From the NCBI GenBank assembly GCA_040383485.1, contig JBEIDK010000094.1, positions 1 to 12,617 of the forward strand: a stretch of 12,617 bases of DNA, given 5' to 3'. Position 1 is the stretch's first letter. Every line of letters starts with the position of its first letter. The translations under genes and the position numbers were made by a program. Below are positions 7,701 to 12,617 of this stretch, one piece after another. Origin of the DNA: JBEIDK01 sp040383485 (lineage in GTDB: Bacteria > Bacteroidota > Bacteroidia > UBA4408). The notes under the pieces are model-generated. The model did no database searches. It saw only the letters and a program-made list of their open reading frames with translations, and had not been told where the DNA came from.

Positions 7701-8418
7701 ATTCATACCAATATGTAGTATAGGGAGGCGCACCATTTACTATTGTTGCATCAAACTTTGTACTATCAGTTGGGTTAGGTGCTACTGTTACATACATCTG
7801 ACAAGGTATACCTTGAATATTAATTTGAGTAGAATCAACGCAGCCATTTACTGTTGTGATCTTATATTTTAAAACAAAAACTGTGTCTTGTTGATAGGTA
7901 TAAACAGGATTTAAAAGTGTAGATGAGTTTCCATCACCAAAAGTCCATTTAACGCTGGCTAAGGAGTCGTTGGTAGGAATGATATTCGCATTGCTAAAGA
8001 ACAACGTAGGTACCGTACCCGATGTAGGCAATGGATAATTATAAGTATAATTGACATTTGCATGGCATCCATGAGGATAAGGCACACTCATTAGGATTTG
8101 TTTAGAGGTAGTGTTGTTGGAACTATTGTCGCTCACTAATAATGTAACAGTATAATTGCCATTATTAGGATAAAAATGTACGGGGTTTTTGATGTTGGCA
8201 GTTACACCATCACCAAAATCCCAAGCCCAACTAATTAATGTGTCGCCAATGCTTGCATGCGAAGTATCGGTAAACTGCACAAGTCCAGTACCATATTGAC
8301 CATTCACCATATTTACGTTTGAAGTAAAACCTGCTACACATTGGGCATTTGCAGTTTTACCAAAAGCTACTATGAATAGCAGTAGGGAAAATAATTTGAG
8401 GGTAATTTTTTTGTTCAT
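4738..8418 (-). CDS. T9SS type A cargo: PKD / SprB-like / SdrD B-like multidomain surface protein
   Basis: This 1226-residue protein is exported by Sec (signal peptide 1-25, ...FGKTANA before Gln26) and then by the type IX system. The C-terminal sorting domain is at about 1145-1226, with VGVFPNPLSG, KLSLSDINGKSI, LDVSSLKSGLYILKV and a final HKINIINK. In between stand PKD domains at about 28-112, 118-202 and 300-385, each with the signature W-[DT]-F-G-D-G (66-71, 158-163, 338-343). SprB-like segments with G-[AG/I]-P-P-x-x-Y-x-W and ITDxxGC lie near 205-287, 405-453 and 592-642. Two SdrD B-like domains at 657-757 and 762-853 have Asp-rich calcium-type loops (NDANNNGVFD, DDDNDGVLD). A DUF11-like stretch at 858-980 is followed by an SWDPNDK-type domain at 984-1120, which I believe is DUF7619. 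It is probably an adhesin or surface structural protein: no catalytic domain is visible. It may be released or attached to lipopolysaccharide, as T9SS cargo is. Confidence 0.93.
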   Translation of the reverse strand: MNKKITLKLFSLLLFIVAFGKTANAQCVAGFTSNVNMVNGQYGTGLVQFTDTSHASIGDTLISWAWDFGDGVTANIKNPVHFYPNNGNYTVTLLVSDNSSNNTTSKQILMSVPYPHGCHANVNYTYNYPLPTSGTVPTLFFSNANIIPTNDSLASVKWTFGDGNSSTLLNPVYTYQQDTVFVLKYKITTVNGCVDSTQINIQGIPCQMYVTVAPNPTDSTKFDATIVNGAPPYTTYWYESTSQWIYTPTPASQISNGGLTLQAVDSTMYTLTIYQSNGCYATYGSVSLNGFSIQYNSAPCINANFVFLQQGGNSLTVDFSDNTIDCNSTPLNLVSQFWDFGDGTTSTQAFPTHTYNNYGGYTITYIVSASSGLIDTIVTNINILHCNYNFISSITPPTSNNNILNAVVVGGIPPLSYTWNDTLNGTSPTTTTSIIANRPGYYSVHITDANGCVASINQWVAQDAQIKYNPHFQDTCSAKFAYGLGTSSVVPNTASLSIHCEEWTWGYLANPHTYTWTYSDGYVDTIYVNYYDSLTPYTIRPYAPGEVFDVTLTVTGGGCNASTTQTIDFSAGACNLSPNWPWSTSYGLFQGQYPLKITANAANGAGTQASRTYLWSNGSTAPFIYAYTSGEYCVTITDSLGCSKNNCYTYYAPFDSTITLCGNVFNDANNNGVFDGLETAVVNSNLISVIGNGNTYNATVDGQGHYSVNVPAGNYIISYSTTPGHNFTTPFSSDTIAKYLNVTAGYGNNSCVYNFGISNNTSTISGKLFYDDDNDGVLDSLETGIAYQPIIAGQYTVFTDAHGNFNMNVVANSYSLTYTPQNAFSSYTLTTPGTISINANTVGSSFPNKNFGIHTTNIGADLGVNLWPTSVVNNGFPAHYTIEYYNNGATSANNTITMTYDSLRTFDNASITPTNINTATRTITWDIPTIAAYTNQYLYVNFTAIVQLMMNTPVTSTAAISNNTGTETLLANNTATLNQLSVSSWDPNDKLVIRTNSGNVMEQYISSIDTNQTIEYMIRFQNLGNYKAINIRIVDELSDKLDPNSYVLLGGSDNCQVTRLGNIVTYKFDNIDLPTEADSGDASNGFVTFRIKALSSLVEGDIISDMANIYFDYNEPVATPYSNLLMVDPSLILDSQAIIITNNNVGVFPNPLSGRGFVKYILTDDSQVKLSLSDINGKSIMEETTQGNKGMNYYNLDVSSLKSGLYILKVSSAQNTSYHKINIINK

Positions 8419-8430
8419 GTTGTCTATATT

Positions 8431-8455
8431 TTAATTGTTGTTATTAATTGTTGTT
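8431..8455 (-). repeat. Tandem 12-bp direct repeat in the leader of the T9SS protein gene
   Basis: TTAATTGTTGTT occurs at 8431-8442 and 8444-8455 with a single A between (13-bp period). On the gene's strand this reads as two AACAACAATTAA units ending 12 bases before the start codon. It could be a binding site for a protein or a slippage product. The rest of the 238-base gap 8419-8656 is AT-rich, with no ORF and no terminator for the TIP30-like gene. It includes only a chance-level palindrome AAACTAGTTT at 8636-8645. Confidence 0.6.
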
Positions 8456-8513
8456 GCCCTTTAAAATGGTTTTTAAAATAATCTTTTATTACCGGATAAA
8501 AAGAAAATTTACT

Positions 8514-8540
8514 CAAACACATTTTTAGATTTAATAACAA
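8514..8540 (-). promoter_or_regulatory. Weak promoter candidate for the T9SS protein gene
   Basis: On minus, TTG (8540-8538) is followed after 16 bp by TGTGTTTG (8521-8514), one mismatch from TAnnTTTG. The spacing is shorter than the usual 19. It would leave a leader of about 90 bases containing the 12-bp direct repeats. Confidence 0.22.
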
Positions 8541-8656
8541 GACGCGACATTTAAAATTGGTTGCCTATAAAATTAAAGTTAATTAAAATAAATTAAGTCT
8601 TATTGGACGAATGTTTATTTTTAGAGGTTGAATGAAAACTAGTTTAGATTCTTAAA

Positions 8657-9304
8657 TTATTCAGTTAACTTTTTCATATCATCATAATACAAAAATTGTG
8701 AAGTAAAAACAAAGCATGCAGCAATCATAGCACTTGCAATGGTTATAGCGCTTATAGGTTTGTACTTTGTAAGTGAACCCAAAAATAATGGACCAATTAA
8801 TTTCATTAAAACAATCCCAATTTTTTCACCTACTCTATTCTCTTTTCTATTGCCTACTATTGCCGATGGTCTCACGAATATTGATTTCTCATTCATGCAA
8901 TTTATTACCCCAATTTCCATTTCGCCTTTTGTTCTTAAATAAAAATTGCTACTTTTTTCATCAGCACCAACACTAGAAACTGTAATTAATTTAAGCACAT
9001 TTAATTCTTTCGCTAATAAGGCAACTTGTATTGGATAATCTTTATCAACTACTATTTGAGCTTCTTTTGTTCCAGCATTTTTTATGGTAGTACCAAGGCA
9101 GCTAAAGAAAATATCTGCCTTCAAAGAATCTGAATATTCTTGCAAATTGTTGTAGTTTATTTCTACCTCAATTACTTTAGAATGTTGGAATACACCTTTC
9201 TTTCTAACAGCTGCTTTTATTTGGGTAAACCGTTTATCTAAAATCAATAAATCAATAATTGTATTACCAATTAATCCTGTTGCTCCAAAAACTGTTGCTG
9301 TCAT
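8657..9304 (-). CDS. TIP30/HTATIP2-like atypical SDR, NAD(P)-binding oxidoreductase
   Basis: This 215-residue Rossmann-fold protein begins MTATVFGATGLIG, so the dinucleotide-binding G-x-x-G-x-x-G is at 7-13. FFSCLGTT (66-73) and LITVSSVGADEKSSNFY (106-122) closely resemble human TIP30 (HTATIP2) and its bacterial relatives. The SDR active-site pair Y122-x-x-x-K126 and the serines at 110-111 are present, and VRPSAIVGNRKENR (144-157) follows as in that family. Length is normal. The substrate is not known for bacterial members; an NADP-dependent sugar- or quinone-type reductase or a non-catalytic NADP sensor are both possible. The gene starts 17 bases after the peptide transporter's stop on the same strand, so the two are probably co-transcribed. 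No terminator is seen after it. Confidence 0.85.
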   Translation of the reverse strand: MTATVFGATGLIGNTIIDLLILDKRFTQIKAAVRKKGVFQHSKVIEVEINYNNLQEYSDSLKADIFFSCLGTTIKNAGTKEAQIVVDKDYPIQVALLAKELNVLKLITVSSVGADEKSSNFYLRTKGEMEIGVINCMNEKSIFVRPSAIVGNRKENRVGEKIGIVLMKLIGPLFLGSLTKYKPISAITIASAMIAACFVFTSQFLYYDDMKKLTE

Positions 9305-9321
9305 AATCTTCTAATTTAAAT

Positions 9322-10962
9322 TTACAATCCAGATTCTTTAAAAATTCTATTTAATCTTTTAAGCATTAATGCTAGCATTAAAGTTGCTATCATTAATAAA
9401 GCAAAATTCACATAAAAATAATTGGCCTTATCTTCATAACCATCCCACATTTTTGCCAATATTCCACTGAGTTTATTTCCTAATGAAGTAGCTAAACTCC
9501 AGCCTCCCATCATCATGGCAGTTATACGTGGTGGACTTAATTTAGAAACCAAACTCAAACCCATTGGGCTTAAAAACAGTTCTCCAATGGTAACAATTGC
9601 GTATGATTCTACTAACCACATAGGGCTTGCTTTCACAGCTCCATTGCCACAAGCATATACAGCTGCTACCATTATTAATGTAGAAATTCCACTGATGAAT
9701 AAACCCCAACAAATTTTTGCTGGTGTGGTTGGCTCTTTTTTCCTACTTCGTAAAAAACTAAAAAATGCAACAACTAATGGAGTTAACATTACCACAAAAA
9801 AAGGATTGATGGATTGAAATAATTCAGTTGAAATTAGTTTTGTCTTTTTTCCTTCGCTTAACTTCGATACATCTTCATTTATATAATAGGCTGGATAAGC
9901 AAGACTTTTAACTGCAACACCTTCTGTGTTTTTAATTTTTCTAAACTGATTGTCTAACACATAAGTAGAGTCTTTGGTATACGAAACCTCTTCATTCAAA
10001 TAAAGTGCATCACCAAATCCTTCAATAACTTTTGGAGTTTCTCTATTGGTATAATATTGTGCCCAAGTAGTTAATGCTGTGCCATTTTGTTTAAAAACTG
10101 CCCAAAAAATTACCACTACTCCCATGATTGATAACAGGGCTCCAATAGGTTTTTTTTCATTTGCATTGGCTCTAAAATAAAGTGAAGCGTAAAAAGAAAC
10201 CACAGGAATTGCACCTAATAAAAATGCATCTGTGCTGTCGCTTCCAAAAATATTTCCTGGTATAAACCAGCCCATAACTCCAATAACAATTGCAGGTAAT
10301 AATACTTGATACAGCACTTTTATAACAGGGGTGTCTTCAACATTAGTAGGCTTAATAACATCAACATGCGCATAATGCTTATTCCCAAAAATAAAAACTG
10401 CAACGCCTATAAACATTCCTACACCAGCAGCCGCAAATGCCTCGCCCCAACCATATTTGTTACGTAAAAAGGCTGCAAAAAAATTACAAATAAACGCTCC
10501 AATATTTATACCCATATAAAATATGCTGTAACCACTATCCTTCATACTCTTGTATTTTGGCTCATTATATAAGCTTCCAAGCAGAGTGCTGATGTTAGGT
10601 TTGAAAAAACCATTGCCTAATATAATTAAACAAATAGCAGTATAAAATGCAGTCATGCCGCTAATGGCTAAACACAAATAACCGAGCCCCATTAATGAAC
10701 CTCCAATAATAATTGACTTTCTATAACCAAGTAACCTATCTGCAAGCAATCCACCAATAAATGGTGTAAGATAATTTAAGGCAATAAAGGTTCCGAAAAT
10801 GTCCGCAGCCTTTTCGCGGTCCATATCTAAGCCTCCTTTTTCATAATCAGTCATGTATAATACAAATATTCCAATCATTAAATAATAACCAAACCTTTCC
10901 CACATTTCAGTAAAAAATAGATAGTAAAGTCCTTTAGGATGTTTTATTTTATCAGTCGACAT
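9322..10962 (-). CDS. POT/PTR2-family proton-coupled peptide transporter
   Basis: This 546-residue inner-membrane protein imports di- and tripeptides with protons. The POT signatures are all present: E19-M-W-E22-R23-F-G-Y-Y in helix 1 (ExxERFxYY), GGLLADRLLGYRKSIIIGG (70-88), FFKPN with K121 in helix 4, FYMGINIGAF (148-157, second PTR2 signature), FKQ around 290-292, and E461-L-F-L-S-P-M-G-L-S in helix 10. I count about 14 hydrophobic segments, i.e. 12 MFS helices plus the two extra helices between 6 and 7 seen in bacterial POTs. Unusual is a hydrophilic loop of about 90 residues (292-383) between helices 7 and 8, probably periplasmic. The ATG at 10962 sits about 50 bases downstream of the terminator serving the small lipoprotein upstream. 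It probably leads an operon with the TIP30-like gene. I saw no convincing promoter. Confidence 0.94.
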   Translation of the reverse strand: MSTDKIKHPKGLYYLFFTEMWERFGYYLMIGIFVLYMTDYEKGGLDMDREKAADIFGTFIALNYLTPFIGGLLADRLLGYRKSIIIGGSLMGLGYLCLAISGMTAFYTAICLIILGNGFFKPNISTLLGSLYNEPKYKSMKDSGYSIFYMGINIGAFICNFFAAFLRNKYGWGEAFAAAGVGMFIGVAVFIFGNKHYAHVDVIKPTNVEDTPVIKVLYQVLLPAIVIGVMGWFIPGNIFGSDSTDAFLLGAIPVVSFYASLYFRANANEKKPIGALLSIMGVVVIFWAVFKQNGTALTTWAQYYTNRETPKVIEGFGDALYLNEEVSYTKDSTYVLDNQFRKIKNTEGVAVKSLAYPAYYINEDVSKLSEGKKTKLISTELFQSINPFFVVMLTPLVVAFFSFLRSRKKEPTTPAKICWGLFISGISTLIMVAAVYACGNGAVKASPMWLVESYAIVTIGELFLSPMGLSLVSKLSPPRITAMMMGGWSLATSLGNKLSGILAKMWDGYEDKANYFYVNFALLMIATLMLALMLKRLNRIFKESGL

Positions 10963-11010
10963 AATTGAAAGATTTAATTTATAATAGTTGTAATGATATA
11001 CATTTTAATA

Positions 11011-11050
11011 AAAAACAAAAAAGCCTACTGATAAATTCAGCAGGCTTTTT
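11011..11050 (-). terminator. Rho-independent terminator of the 70-residue lipoprotein gene
   Basis: Stem arms 11018-11031 and 11037-11050 (core GCCTACTGA with TCAGCAGGC) flank a 5-base loop. The one imperfect pair is A-C on plus but G-U on minus, and the long T-run on minus corresponds to the A-run at 11011-11022. Both show it acts on the minus strand. It lies about 18 bases after the stop codon and insulates the transporter operon. Confidence 0.9.
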
Positions 11051-11068
11051 AATTCTAAGATGTAATAT

Positions 11069-11281
11069 TTACATTGAATGAGTAGATGAAGTATCTTTAT
11101 TTACGGCATCAGTAGAGTCAAGCATTTTTTCAGCATTAATAGCTTCTTGCTGCAAAGCTTCTGCTTCTGCCTTTTTTATTGAGTCTTCTAGTTTTTGGTT
11201 TTCAATTAATTTTTCTGAAGAGGTACTGCATGAAGCAAAAAATATGACAGGCAATGTTATGATTATATGGAATAGTTTCAT
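11069..11281 (-). CDS. Small lipoprotein, 70 residues
   Basis: MKLFHIIITLPVIFFASC forms a lipoprotein signal peptide with lipobox F-A-S-C18. The mature part is only 52 residues: a charged helix (about 23-55, with EDSIKKAEAEALQQEA) and a Thr/Ser-rich tail. No known domain is recognised. The pattern DSI-x-x-AEA also occurs in the next lipoprotein upstream (11382-11756), so the two may be distant relatives or members of one class of small helical envelope lipoproteins common in Bacteroidota. It has its own terminator, so it is a single-gene unit unless read through from upstream. I found no clear -7 element in the short gap before it. The function is unknown. Confidence 0.72.
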   Translation of the reverse strand: MKLFHIIITLPVIFFASCSTSSEKLIENQKLEDSIKKAEAEALQQEAINAEKMLDSTDAVNKDTSSTHSM

Positions 11282-11328
11282 GATTATTTAATATAAGAGT
11301 TTATGATTTTCAATTCTACTTCAAACAC

Positions 11329-11356
11329 AAAAGAGAGGCTTTGCAACCTCTCTTTT
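11329..11356 (-). terminator. Hairpin terminator of the 124-residue lipoprotein gene
   Basis: AAAAGAGAGG (11329-11338) pairs perfectly with CCTCTCTTTT (11347-11356) around the loop CTTTGCAA. On minus it ends in TTTT followed by GTGTTTG. It lies 25 bases after the stop of the 11382-11756 gene. The T-run is shorter than in the other terminators, so some read-through into the 70-residue lipoprotein gene is possible. Confidence 0.85.
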
Positions 11357-11381
11357 AATATATTTAAAATTTAAAAGTTAA

Positions 11382-11756
11382 TTATTTAACTTTTGTTGCA
11401 GCACCACGAACTGGTTTTGAGTTATCAGTGCCTTCTTTAGTAGCTGCACCACGTGATGGACCAGCTTCTTTTTCAACTTTTTTTACTGCTTTCTTAACAC
11501 CTTTTTTTGCAGCAGCAGCAGCTTCAGCCATTGCTATTGAATCTGCAGTTGCTTGTGCTTTTGCAGCCATCATTAATGAATCTTCTTTTGCTTTTGCAGC
11601 CATTGCTTCAGCTTCAGCTTGCATTTTTGCTTCTTCAACCTTGGCTAAAGAATCAGCAGTAGCTTGTTCTTTTTTAGCAATTTCTTCTGCAGATGGACCG
11701 CAAGCAACGAACATTGTTGCAACTAATACTGCAACTGAAAATAATACCTTTTTCAT
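11382..11756 (-). CDS. Ala/Lys-rich helical lipoprotein, 124 residues
   Basis: The signal peptide MKKVLFSVAVLVATMFVAC ends in lipobox F-V-A-C19. Residues 23-98 should form one long helix or coiled coil rich in Ala, Glu and Lys, with an internal near-repeat ATADSLA (32-38) and ATADSIA (69-75). Charge is uneven: the helix is mixed to acidic at first, then strongly basic at 84-96 (KKGVKKAVKKVEK). The tail carries two RGAATK copies (102-107 and 117-122) joined by a flexible linker. No catalytic motif is seen. It is presumably anchored in the inner leaflet of the outer membrane or at the periplasmic face, where the basic tail could touch peptidoglycan or another polyanion (inference). The gene has an exact TAnnTTTG promoter element upstream and a hairpin downstream, so it is a well-formed single unit and probably well expressed. 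Confidence 0.8.
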   Translation of the reverse strand: MKKVLFSVAVLVATMFVACGPSAEEIAKKEQATADSLAKVEEAKMQAEAEAMAAKAKEDSLMMAAKAQATADSIAMAEAAAAAKKGVKKAVKKVEKEAGPSRGAATKEGTDNSKPVRGAATKVK

Positions 11757-11790
11757 TTTATTTTAATTTTACTTTTAATTTATATTACTG

Positions 11791-11798
11791 CAAAAGTA
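11791..11798 (-). promoter_or_regulatory. -7 element for the 124-residue lipoprotein gene
   Basis: On minus, TACTTTTG at 11798-11791 matches TAnnTTTG exactly and predicts a leader of about 25-30 bases. The nearest TTG on minus (11815-11813) is 14 bp away, shorter than the usual 19, and is part of the CAATTG whose other strand serves the divergent promoter. Confidence 0.6.
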
Positions 11799-11815
11799 AT
11801 TTTTTTTCAATACAA

Positions 11816-11845
11816 TTGGTTTTTTTAAAAAAAAATATACATTTG
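11816..11845 (+). promoter_or_regulatory. Consensus Bacteroidota promoter for the DUF5011 lipoprotein gene
   Basis: TTG at 11816-11818, a 19-bp spacer, then TACATTTG at 11838-11845: an exact fit to TTG-N19-TAnnTTTG. The spacer is nearly pure T then A runs, which favours bending or easy opening. The transcript would start around 11850, about 20 bases before the ATG at 11873. There is no Shine-Dalgarno sequence. Confidence 0.85.
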
Positions 11846-11872
11846 CACACAAAATTTTAAAACAATAAAAAG

Positions 11873-12529
11873 ATGAACAAAAACATTCTAACTTTTGTAA
11901 CTGCCCTTTTAGTTGGTGGTTCTTTATTATTAACATCTTGTAAGAAAGATGAAACTGCTCCAGTTATTACTTTAAAAGGAGATTCAGTTCAAGTAGTTAA
12001 TTTAACGGAAGCTGCTGATCCAGGAGCAACTGCAAATGATGAAAAAGACGGAGAAATAACAGTTATCAGCTCTGATTATGCAACTGCAGTTAATAAAAAC
12101 CAAGTTGGTACATATACTGTAAAGTATACTGCTTCTGACGAAGCTACTAATGAGGCTACAAAAAATCGTACTGTTAAAGTTAAAGGTGATTTCTTAGCTG
12201 GTTCATATTCTGCAACTGATGTAGTTACTGGTTCTACTTCAGGAAGTGGTACTTATACTTATAATGTTACTGCTACAGCTTCTGCTGATACATATAACAA
12301 ATTAACGATTAACAATTTTGGTGGTTTCTCTGGAGCTACTGTTTATTGTACAGTTGTTGGTACTGTTGTAACAATACCTTCTCAAAACTTTACTGGTGGT
12401 GGAATCCCTTCTGGTTCTACAATTTCTGGTTCAGGTACTTATGATGGTGCTGCTAAGAAATTTTTAACTATGAATTATTCTGGTAATAATGATATAGGTA
12501 ATGGTAACATTACATTGATTAAGCAATAA
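11873..12529 (+). CDS. Surface lipoprotein with DUF5011 (Ig-like) domain
   Basis: The 218-residue protein has a lipoprotein signal ending in L-T-S-C23, followed at once by KKDE. A short charged stretch after the lipidated Cys resembles the lipoprotein export signal that sends Bacteroidota lipoproteins to the cell surface. Residues 29-104 (APVITLKGD, then EAADPGATANDEKDGEIT, VGTYTVKYTASDEATNEA, RTVKVK) fit an Ig-like DUF5011 domain, also seen in HYR-type repeats. Residues 108-218 form a second, Gly/Ser/Thr-rich beta domain without a name that I recognise, with regular polar strands and one Cys. No enzymatic or sugar-binding residues can be named, and no SusC/D pair is adjacent, so polysaccharide use is not supported. 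The exact promoter, short leader and strong terminator suggest an independent and well-expressed gene. Confidence 0.85.
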   Translation: MNKNILTFVTALLVGGSLLLTSCKKDETAPVITLKGDSVQVVNLTEAADPGATANDEKDGEITVISSDYATAVNKNQVGTYTVKYTASDEATNEATKNRTVKVKGDFLAGSYSATDVVTGSTSGSGTYTYNVTATASADTYNKLTINNFGGFSGATVYCTVVGTVVTIPSQNFTGGGIPSGSTISGSGTYDGAAKKFLTMNYSGNNDIGNGNITLIKQ

Positions 12530-12542
12530 TTAATAAGTTTAT

Positions 12543-12576
12543 AAAAAAGCCTCCGAAGTTCGGGGGCTTTTTTTTT
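12543..12576 (+). terminator. Rho-independent terminator after the DUF5011 lipoprotein gene
   Basis: AAAAAAGCCTCCGA (12543-12556) pairs with TCGGGGGCTTTTTT (12560-12573) around loop AGT: 14 pairs with one wobble (U-G on the plus-strand RNA), then more T to 12576. It starts 13 bases after the stop. Its upper stem and loop (TCCGAAGTTCGG) almost repeat those of the terminator at 1611-1647. The remaining 41 bases to the window end show nothing. Confidence 0.94.
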
Positions 12577-12617
12577 GCCTAACAATTTTCATTTATTTTC
12601 TAGAAAGAATAATTCAC

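Noticed and set aside
8636..8645. Palindrome AAACTAGTTT downstream of the TIP30-like gene
   Set aside because: A 10-bp AT-rich palindrome without a T-run or second copy is expected by chance in this DNA.
8739..8976. Two overlapping plus-strand ORFs of 67 codons within the TIP30-like gene
   Set aside because: They lie antisense to conserved SDR motifs and have no features of their own.
11428..11766. Plus-strand ORF of 112 codons (Ala/Phe-rich) over the 124-residue lipoprotein
   Set aside because: It is antisense to a gene with a lipobox, an exact -7 element and a terminator on minus; its Ala-rich composition mirrors the GCA/TGC codons.
11873..12529. SusD-like or polysaccharide-utilisation lipoprotein
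   Set aside because: It is too short, lacks TPR-type helices, and has no SusC/TonB receptor or glycosidase next to it.

Overview
The window looks like ordinary chromosome of a member of the Bacteroidota. The DNA is very AT-rich. It encodes a T9SS (type IX secretion) sorting domain. Its promoters fit the Bacteroidota consensus (TTG, about 19 bp, TAnnTTTG) and starts lack Shine-Dalgarno sequences. It has several lipoproteins, a POT-family peptide transporter, a TIP30-like oxidoreductase and a DUF3108 protein. I cannot name the genus. I see no tRNA, rRNA, insertion sequence, integrase, CRISPR array, restriction or toxin-antitoxin genes.

Layout. Positions 1-302 (minus) hold the start of a secreted S9-family peptidase cut by the window edge. 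Diverging from it is a 4'-phosphopantetheinyl transferase (362-994, plus). Next comes a 115-residue histone-H1-tail-like protein made almost only of AAPAKK units (1246-1593, plus), with its own promoter candidate and a textbook terminator. A DUF3108 protein (1692-2501, plus) follows. It converges, with a 10-base gap, on a minus-strand block: a T9SS-exported PKD/SdrD-like surface protein (4738-8418), an ECF sigma factor (4128-4673) and a protein with an inner-membrane helix, a long hydrophilic linker and a C-terminal outer-membrane beta-barrel (2512-4047). These three read in that order.

Further right, also on minus, a peptide transporter (9322-10962) and a TIP30-like SDR (8657-9304) form a probable two-gene operon. 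Then come two small lipoproteins with DSI/AEA-type helices (11069-11281 and 11382-11756), each followed by its own hairpin terminator. Divergent from the second, from back-to-back promoters, is a DUF5011-type lipoprotein (11873-12529, plus) ending in another strong terminator.

How genes may work together. The sigma factor and barrel protein are the best candidate for a functional unit: a cell-envelope sensing pair in which the barrel protein's short cytoplasmic N-terminus might bind the sigma factor (inference). The adjacent T9SS surface protein may be a target or simply a neighbour. Other genes look like independent units. The most unusual sequence is the AAPAKK gene, which contains a perfect 86-bp internal duplication. 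I found no clear new multi-gene system; the sigma/barrel pair and the repeat protein deserve a second look most.
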